NCBI GenBank assembly: GCA_946894095.1
Contig: OX335650.1
Span: forward strand, 4,898,001 to 4,962,000
DNA length: 64,000 bases
From: Incurvaria masculella
Taxonomy: Eukaryota > Arthropoda > Insecta > Lepidoptera > Incurvariidae
Direction of reading: 5' to 3'
A program made the translations under genes and the position numbers. Position 1 is the first letter of the stretch; each line of letters starts with the position of its first letter. Below are positions 57,833-64,000 of the stretch, in pieces. The notes below the pieces were generated by a model. That model saw nothing but the letters and a program-made list of their open reading frames with translations, searched no databases and was not told the origin of the DNA.

Positions 57833-60291
57833 GCCGACATCCGGCGCGTGCGCAGCCCCGGTGGGCGCCCGGTGCGCGGGAGGCGATTTGTTTGTTCGCA
57901 CATGCACGAGTCATCTCGTGTGCTATGTATGATAAACAAGTATAATTCTCAACTGCTTAGGTTAAGTGTATCAGATGTATATATTTAAAATCTAGAATTA
58001 TTTTCTGAACAGCGCCGAGTATACATATCAGTCTCTCAAATGTACCGAATTTACGTAAGAACTTTCTTGACTTGGACTTTCACGATAAAGAAGAAATTCA
58101 TTGATTTCATTCAAACATATTTTTTTCTATATACATTCCATCTTGTGTAATATCATTTAATCAATCGTACATTCGTTATCTTTTTAGCGAACAACGGCGA
58201 AGCCAAAGGTTATTAACGTTAATAACTTATTAACCCATACTTTCACAACGACAAGGCATTGATTATGAATATTACATCCGATAACAATGTCAAAACTTCG
58301 CCTGCATGGGCGGAGCCGAACCGTGGCGCCCGCCATTGTTAGCTCGAGTGGCGGCGGCGAAACGTGTGATAACCTCCGATTGCTGCACTCGAAATGAAAC
58401 CGGGCTAAGCAAATGTATTCAAGACCGTGAACGGTCTATTTCTCCCGCGGCGTTGCATGCAAAATCTGTCAAAAAAGCACGGTTCAACGCCCTCCAATGG
58501 AGGCCCGCGCTGGTGGCGCAAACCACATTCAAGCGCTCTTTGTGTGCGCTAATAGTAAAACTTGGTCAGCCCTAGATTGGGTGTCCAGCGTCAGTATTAT
58601 TAAAGATTATTTATTATGAGCCATTGTACCAATTACTATTTATAATACACGAATACTTAATATATGTGTTAGGTTAGATATAGCTGCAATATGTATGCTT
58701 TTATGAAATAGAATAAGCGATATAACAGTTTTAAAGTTTTGAACTATCCATTACTGTGTACTTACATAGATTTAGCTTTCAACCAGATGAATGTTTAGTG
58801 TTTTCTATTTAAAAAGGCGTGCAGAAGGTGTGTATTACGATTTTAATAATTTACTTATCTTTACCAAAGCACTGGTTATTGTTTTCAATATTTGATTATT
58901 TCATAAGTGTTTATATTTCTAATATTAGATAATCATTAAAAAAATCTGCGTATTACAAAGATGGGATTTGTTTTATTCGAGAAATAAACCGCCCTTTGTC
59001 GATAATGGTCATAAACATTTCGATTTACTGATTTACGTTCGTTAAAAATGTGAAAATATTATTGTCAATTTTTTTTATATTGTTATTATTGCTATGATGT
59101 ACTCCTGTGTTAATTGGTATTTAAAGCTTGGCGTATCCCGAACCCAAAGTGTATGTAAGATGCTTCTATGTAATAAAGGCATTTTTTAATATAATTTTGT
59201 TTTTAATAAATTAACAATGGAGGACTAAATAACTGTTAAATTGATCTATTTTTCATAAGTTATTCCTAAGAATATCAATCATACATTATTTTTAAAATAA
59301 GGCCTAATTAAGTTATTGTACTTTCGATGTGGTCTGTTATGGTGGTCCGTCGTATTTAAAAGGATCGGTCAAAGGGGCTATACAATTTAACAGTATTTTC
59401 CGTCTACCTTCCTTATTGATCTGGATGGCTAATACCTTAATGGCACGATATTAGCGCACGCCACATGGGAATCTGTTGCTATTCTTGAACCTTCCTGATG
59501 GCATGGCTACAATGGATGGAAAACCCGGGACAACTGTTTTTTAAGCTTCTACTATCTTGGCAGCTTTGGCAGACAAAAGGATGGGCGGACAGAAGGGCGG
59601 AATATATGTGACTCTAGGACGGCTCCTGTTTTTATTTTTACTGTCAAAAAACCTGCAAAAATATTTTTCTACCTCATCTTTTGAAGTTTTAGCTCCAACG
59701 ACCTTCTAGGGACCACTTTCTGTGGCACCTCGTTTGCCGATGTTTCCTGAATAAAACATGACTTTGCATTATTATATTTTATTTTAATTTCAAATAATAT
59801 GAAATTACTAAAACGTTTTGCAATATTTAACATGTTACAGGATAGTTCAAAACGTCTCAGGAATTATGAAAAAAAAAATGAATGATTGTTTTATTTATAG
59901 GCACATTGAGAAATTATGCAAGTACTCTTTCGATTCACATTTAGCAGTAGAAACATAGCAAAATGATTGTCACAAATCCAAGATAAACCTTAAAACAAAT
60001 TCATTTCGCCGGCTAGATATCTTTGTAGAGCAAAAACAGTACATTTTGTTTGGGTTATGAGGAATTAACATGTTTTATATAGACTTAAATAGCGTAGCTT
60101 TATGTTATACAAACTATAATTTTAAATCCAATTTATTTAACAAAGCTTAACTATATTTTTATACAAATTTGAGTAGCGTACAACACAAAATGTTAAATTG
60201 ATACACAATATTAGTAGCATTTCGGATCTACAACAACAATTGTTCCAATGAACCTTCTACGTTGTTGGAGCCACTTGTCGATGCCGCAACA
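57833..60291. other. Convergent 3' regions and spacer
   Basis: Between the stops of the DUF4779-like gene (+) and the GNAT gene (-). It holds AATAAA-type signals, a GC-richer block with an 89-codon frame at 58306-58575 that matches nothing, and a degraded SINE family 1 piece at about 59415-59560. Much of it is probably 3' UTR. Confidence 0.45.
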
Positions 60292-60436
60292 TCATTTGCC
60301 TAGCCTCTTGATATAAATGACGACCTCGAGGTGCGGCTCGCTCGGGATGAACAGCGGGCGGCCATTGTTGTCCTTGAAGTCTTCGTACTTCATCGACCAG
60401 TCGCGCTGCATGCCCAGTCTCTGGCAGATCTTAGCC
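60292..60436 (-). CDS. GNAT N-acetyltransferase, terminal exon
   Basis: On the minus strand: acceptor GTGTGGACAG, then GGCTAAGATCTGCC; 48 codons including TGA. It encodes AKICQRLGMQRDWSMKYEDF, KDNNGRPLFIPSEPHLEVVI and YIKRLGK. It is joined in phase to 62511-62641, giving SAYTAKICQRLGM, the last helix/strand pair of a GNAT fold. A diverged, frameshifted copy lies at 61945-62065. Confidence 0.88.
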
Positions 60437-60519
60437 CTGTCCACACATTATTATTTGAGGCCACTCTTGTCACAGTTCTCTACACTACATATTCTTATAC
60501 GTATTATACTATATTTACT

Positions 60520-60927
60520 TGAGTCAACCTAGGACTGGCTCTAGCGTCTGATGCCAAATACGATTTTGGTGATGACGGCAATGTGATTAAATGTTTAATC
60601 TTTGCAGTCAATGTCCGCAACGCAGATGAAGTGTTAAATAAATGTAGTCGTATGTAGGTATAATCTTTAAAGGTATAACACTGTGTTAGTAGGAGGCATT
60701 CATTACGGGAGGAGGGACTGTAGGAGAATGCCAAATTATGGGTGTTCAGCCGGTGGCGAATACCCGCGAATGGTATGATTTGCTGGTTCGGGTCCAGTCT
60801 TGCAGGATATTCGTAAAGTAGTTCTTTTTACTGGGCTCTTTCTTCAATTAATGTGTCCTTGCTTCACGGTCGATTATATATACATACATATCACATTCAG
60901 CGACGTACCTGCTTAGTAAGAAAAAGT
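60520..60927 (+). repeat. 408-bp duplicated unit, copy 1 (contains SINE family 2)
   Basis: Runs from TATATTTACTTGAGTCAAC to TTAGTAAGAAAAAG and is repeated at 60928-61736. It includes a SINE family 2 segment (60749-60905) with GCTGGTTCGGGTCCAG. Relative to copy 2, the tRNA-like A-box area has lost 14 nt. Confidence 0.85.
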
Positions 60928-61736
60928 ATATTTACTTAAATCAACGTAGGACTGGCTCTAGCGTCTGATGCTAAATAAGATTTTGGTGATGACGGCAATA
61001 TGTTCAATCTTTGTAGTCAATGTCCGCAACGCAAATGAAGCGTTAAATAAATGTATGTAGGTATAATCTTAAATACTGTGTTAGAAGGAGGCATTCATTT
61101 TTTTTTTGTGACTGGACATGGATGGCTTATACCACAACTTCTGTCATGGTATTAGCCTAACACACCACATGGGAACTAGGTGCCATGTCAGGACCTTCCT
61201 TTTATTGCACGGCTACATTGAACTGGATGGAAAACACGGACAATTTTCATTGCCGCTTCGACCATCGTTCATTCAATGCGATGTTACCAACCCGGGCGGG
61301 ATTAACCCTACCACCTAGTAAGTAAGGAAGGGGACCTACAGTTTAACGTGGAATCCGAATCACGGCCAGCCTCTCTCAACGGTCGAATGGTCACCCATCC
61401 AAGACCAGACCGGACCCAGCGTTGCTTAACTTCGGAGAGCGATCGCCGAAGTGTCGCGCCACTGGGCTATTGAGGCTGACATTACGGGAGGATACCAGGA
61501 TTAAGAGAATTCCAAATTATGGGTATACAGCCGGTGGCGAAATTGGTAGACGCAATACCCACGAATGGTATGTTTGGCTGGTTCGGGTCCAGCCTTGCAG
61601 TGTATTCGTAAAGTAGTTCTTTTTACTGGGCTCTTTCTTCAATTAATGTGTCCTTGCTTCACGGTCGATTATACATACATATCACATTCCCTGGAATAAG
61701 CGACGTACCTCTTAGTACGAAAAAGTTGATTTACTT
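60928..61736 (+). repeat. Duplicated unit, copy 2, enlarged by a SINE insertion
   Basis: Same order as 60520-60927 (GACTGGCTCTAGCGTCTGAT, CAATGTCCGCAACGCA, CAGCCGGTGGCGAA, TACTGGGCTCTTTCTTCAAT) but with about 380 bp inserted at 61100-61479. The SINE family 2 head at 61518-61585 reads GGTGGCGAAATTGGTAGACG ... GGTTCGGGTCCAG. Confidence 0.85.
61100..61479 (-). mobile_element. SINE family 1 body with a 5S-rRNA-like head
   Basis: On the minus strand the 5' part reads CCGAAGTTAAGCAACGCTGG and CTTGGATGGGTGACC, the 5S rRNA internal promoter region in order. The usual SINE family 1 body and a poly-A tail (poly-T at 61099-61107) follow. CATT is present at both sides, and the empty site exists in the sister repeat (60697-60706). 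Confidence 0.85.
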
Positions 61737-61944
61737 AATTAATAACTATTTAAAGAATAACTTTTGATTTTATAATTGTATTTTTGTCGGTTCTAGTAAA
61801 TTTTAAATTTAAAAGACGTCCATGAAGATCTTAAAAAAATTACGAGTCAATTGGAAAGCTAAAACAAAACAGACAATACACAGCAGACAGACAGTAACAG
61901 CAAAAACACTTCCAACAGCCAAAACTGGACGGACACCGGCAAAA

Positions 61945-62065
61945 TCAATCGCATGTCTTGACATATATGACGGTCTCCAGGTGGGGAGCCCTGGGGTAGA
62001 ACGCTGCCCGTCCATGGTCGTCCTTGAAGTCTTCGTATTTCATCGACCATTCTCTTAGCCCTGCC
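61945..62065 (-). pseudogene. Diverged copy of the GNAT terminal exon
   Basis: The minus strand keeps an acceptor (TTTGGGCAG) and, in one frame, WSMKYEDFKDDHGRAAFYPR followed by APHLETVIYVKTC and a stop. Compared with 60292-60436, 26 nt are missing just after AAG, so splicing from 62511 reads the wrong frame. It is between exon 62511 and the live terminal exon. Either a dead copy or a former alternative 3' exon. Confidence 0.8.
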
Positions 62066-62510
62066 CAAACATTTAGCTGATCAAATTCGAAAAACCCAAA
62101 TCCTGCCCACTCTTTTGATTTTTTCCTACTAGAGGAAATAATTCGGAACCAATCATTTGTAACGGACTTACTACACTTGGCAGGATTAAAATTTTATATT
62201 TATTTTTGGTGATTTTCGTGATTTTTTTTTTTTGTTTAAACGTTTTATTACATCTAGCGTAGGTATGACAGGTAATGTACGACTATTTGAAAAACTGACT
62301 AAGTTTATTAAAAATCAACACTTCCCTTTAATTTGCCTTTCAACATTAGTTCACAGAATGTATTTATTCCTGACTTGGCTGGTGCGTGTTGCTTGCTGGA
62401 GTGTGCGTTATTTTTCTCAAAAACGACAGCAAACGAAGCGATGATACCCCCTTAAGTGTACGTCAAACTATAGGCAGCTATTATCATTCAAATATATGTT
62501 TTCATCTCAC

Positions 62511-62641
62511 GTGTAAGCACTTGTGCAGATGACCTGGATGAGTGGGTATCTCAAGTCCGTCGCACTGTCCAGGGCGTGTTTCATTAGCATCCTGCCAATG
62601 CCGTGCCCATTCACTTCTTGATCTACAGCCAGCGTCTCCAC
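62511..62641 (-). CDS. GNAT N-acetyltransferase, acetyl-CoA-binding exon
   Basis: Acceptor TTGTGGGCAG; donor TACAC/GTGAGA on the minus strand. It encodes VETLAVDQEVNGHGIGRMLM, KHALDSATDLRYPLIQVICT and SAY. NGHGIGR fits GNAT motif A (R/Q-x-x-G-x-G/A), which binds acetyl-CoA pyrophosphate. Phase fits both neighbours. Confidence 0.92.
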
Positions 62642-62815
62642 CTGCCCACAATTCTCCAAAATGACAATCTGACTTAGAATTACCGAATTTTGAATGAACG
62701 ACAAGAAATGCCATGTTTTTACGGAATTCGATTATTTTTTTCTCGTCGGGGTATTCTATTATCTCTAACATATTTTATATTAGAAATCGGTAAAAAGTGA
62801 GCCCTAAGCCCCCAC

Positions 62816-63036
62816 CTCCAGTATGACGGGTACTTTGTATTTGGCGAAGAGATTAGGGCTGCGCAGCAAATGTGCGCAGAAGTGTAATCTGTTGCGCGAG
62901 GGCACGCAGTCGGTGCAGTGCGCCCAGCGGTCCAGCTCGTCCGCTTGCCACGGGCACATCACGTTCGACACGTACAGCCCGACCAAGCGCCTCGCGGTCG
63001 TCTCGGGATTCCGTTCCACCGCCAGCACGCGGTACA
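62816..63036 (-). CDS. GNAT N-acetyltransferase, central exon
   Basis: Acceptor CTCCGTTCAG; donor CTGGAG/GTGGGG on the minus strand. It encodes VYRVLAVERNPETTARRLVG, LYVSNVMCPWQADELDRWAH, CTDCVPSRNRLHFCAHLLRS and FAKYKVPVILE, the strand region preceding motif A. Three further copies of its first two thirds are stacked upstream (63037-63548). Confidence 0.9.
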
Positions 63037-63548
63037 CTGAACGGAGCACAAATAAGGGGTATAGCACGCAGTCAGTGCAGTCTGCCCAGCGGTCCAGATC
63101 GTCCGCTTGCCACGGGCACATCACGTTCGACACGTACAGCCGACCAAGCGCCTCCCGGCCGTCTCGGGGTTCCGTTCCACCGCGAGCACACAGCACAATT
63201 AACAGACGCACAAATAAGGGATATAGTACGCAGACAGATAGCCAAGTTGTCCAGCTCGTCCGCTTGCCACAGGCACATCACGTTCGACACGTACAGCCCG
63301 ACCAAACGCCGCGCGCCCGTCTCGGGGTTCCGTTCTACCGAGAGCACGCGGTACACTGGACGGACGCACACATAAGGAGTATAGTACGCAGACAGATAGC
63401 CAAGTTGTCCAGCTCGTCCGCTTGCCACAGGCACATCACGTTCGACACGTACAGCCCGACCAAACGCCGCGCGGCCGTCTCGGGGTCCGTTCTACCGAGA
63501 GCACGCGGTACACTGGACGGACGCACGTACAAGGGGTATAGCGCGTGA
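63037..63548 (-). repeat. Three tandem extra copies of the GNAT central exon's 5' part
   Basis: With the live exon this makes four units of about 158 bp, each with intron tail, acceptor-like CCAG/TGTACCGC and VERNPET...RRLVGLYVSNVMC. The unit at about 63230-63389 is open through LWQADELDNLA. The units at 63068-63229 and 63390-63548 each lack one base and are frameshifted. All lack the exon's 3' third and its donor. Confidence 0.88.
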
Positions 63549-63591
63549 CGTCTAATATTTAACAGGCCAAATAAAAGTCATTAGACATTAC

Positions 63592-63763
63592 CGCTTGTGC
63601 AGCATTTGTAAGTGAGGTACTCCAGATAGGGGCTGTCGAGTGGCACCCACAGGCCTGTAGTGCTCGGCTCCGAGGGCCAGAAGTGGCGATGTAGGAACTT
63701 CCTCACCTCCGGCGCGTCTCCAGCTACGGACCGCTCCAAACTCACATTTTTGATGTCGAAAAC
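63592..63763 (-). CDS. GNAT N-acetyltransferase, upstream exon (5' part beyond window)
   Basis: Acceptor TGTCCCCACTTAG; donor AAGCG/GTAATG on the minus strand. It encodes FDIKNVSLERSVAGDAPEVR, KFLHRHFWPSEPSTTGLWVP and LDSPYLEYLTYKCCTS. The four exons total 222 residues in one phase-consistent frame, about the size of insect arylalkylamine-type GNATs. No Met starts this exon, so a 5' exon probably lies right of the window. Substrate unknown. Confidence 0.85.
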
Positions 63764-64000
63764 CTAAGTGGGGACATAAGGGCATTGAGAATATCGCTAT
63801 CGTTTTGAGACAAACCGCGACATCTAAGATTAAGAAGTCCTTTGAAAACTAGAAGAATCATTTATCAAGCAGAACCTCAAAAAAATGGAAATCATGCGTT
63901 GTAACTATTAAAAACATACAAAACAACACCGTAACTTTCCAAAATTAATATCAAAATAACATTGGAACCTATTTAAAAATTCGTAGTTCAAGTTGGTACT

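Noticed and set aside
58306..58575. 89-codon ORF downstream of the DUF4779-like gene
   Set aside because: Moderately GC-rich but without recognisable features; it probably lies in 3' UTR or spacer.
61380..61465. A 5S rRNA gene on the minus strand
   Set aside because: Only the internal promoter-like part is present, joined to a SINE body with a poly-A tail and an empty site in the sister repeat. It is a SINE head.
61518..61585. A tRNA gene (A-box- and B-box-like sequences)
   Set aside because: No complete cloverleaf is apparent. The same sequence continues into SINE family 2 and recurs at 60749 and 41735.
63037..63548. CRISPR-like or satellite array
   Set aside because: Units of about 158 bp match a protein-coding exon with its acceptor and have no spacer pattern.

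Overview
The window looks like a stretch of an insect chromosome, most likely from a moth or butterfly (an inference from gene content and repeat style). It is AT-rich, with short exons separated by kilobase introns with GT..AG borders, and it is densely packed with transposable elements. There is nothing prokaryotic in it: no operons, CRISPR arrays or genuine tRNA/rRNA genes.

Three host genes were reassembled exon by exon, with reading phase matching across every junction. (1) A TMTC1-like O-mannosyltransferase/TPR protein on the + strand has 12 exons from 15683 to 38244; its N-terminal exons were not found and probably lie to the left. (2) A complete secreted His/Lys-rich protein with a DUF4779-like repetitive body lies on the + strand, with four exons from 46154 to 57832, a signal peptide and a TATA promoter. 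(3) The 3' four exons of a GNAT-family N-acetyltransferase lie on the - strand (60292-63763); the gene probably starts to the right of the window.

The left and intronic DNA is dominated by mobile elements. Positions 1-4494 (-) are one uninterrupted BEL/Pao gag-pol frame that runs off the left edge. Positions 5456-7908 and 8508-10960 are a nearly identical 2.45-kb pair. Positions 16541-19188 are a structurally complete Penelope-like element with an 805-residue frame, a 12-bp target duplication, short inverted ends and a hammerhead-like core. A 550-bp TTAA-flanked MITE family is present in six copies plus a relic. Several other MITE families, two SINE families (one body carrying either a tRNA-like or a 5S-rRNA-like head) and fragments of non-LTR retrotransposons fill much of the rest.

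The most unusual signal is that all three unrelated host genes are accompanied by decaying extra copies of their own exons. These are four relics before TMTC1 exon 2, one relic before its TPR exon 9, five relics of exon 2 and five of exon 3 of the DUF4779 gene, three extra copies of a GNAT exon and a frameshifted copy of the GNAT terminal exon. Most are broken, but at least one (50108-50280) keeps an open 3' frame and a splice donor. This repeated exon copying and decay is the feature I would follow up first.
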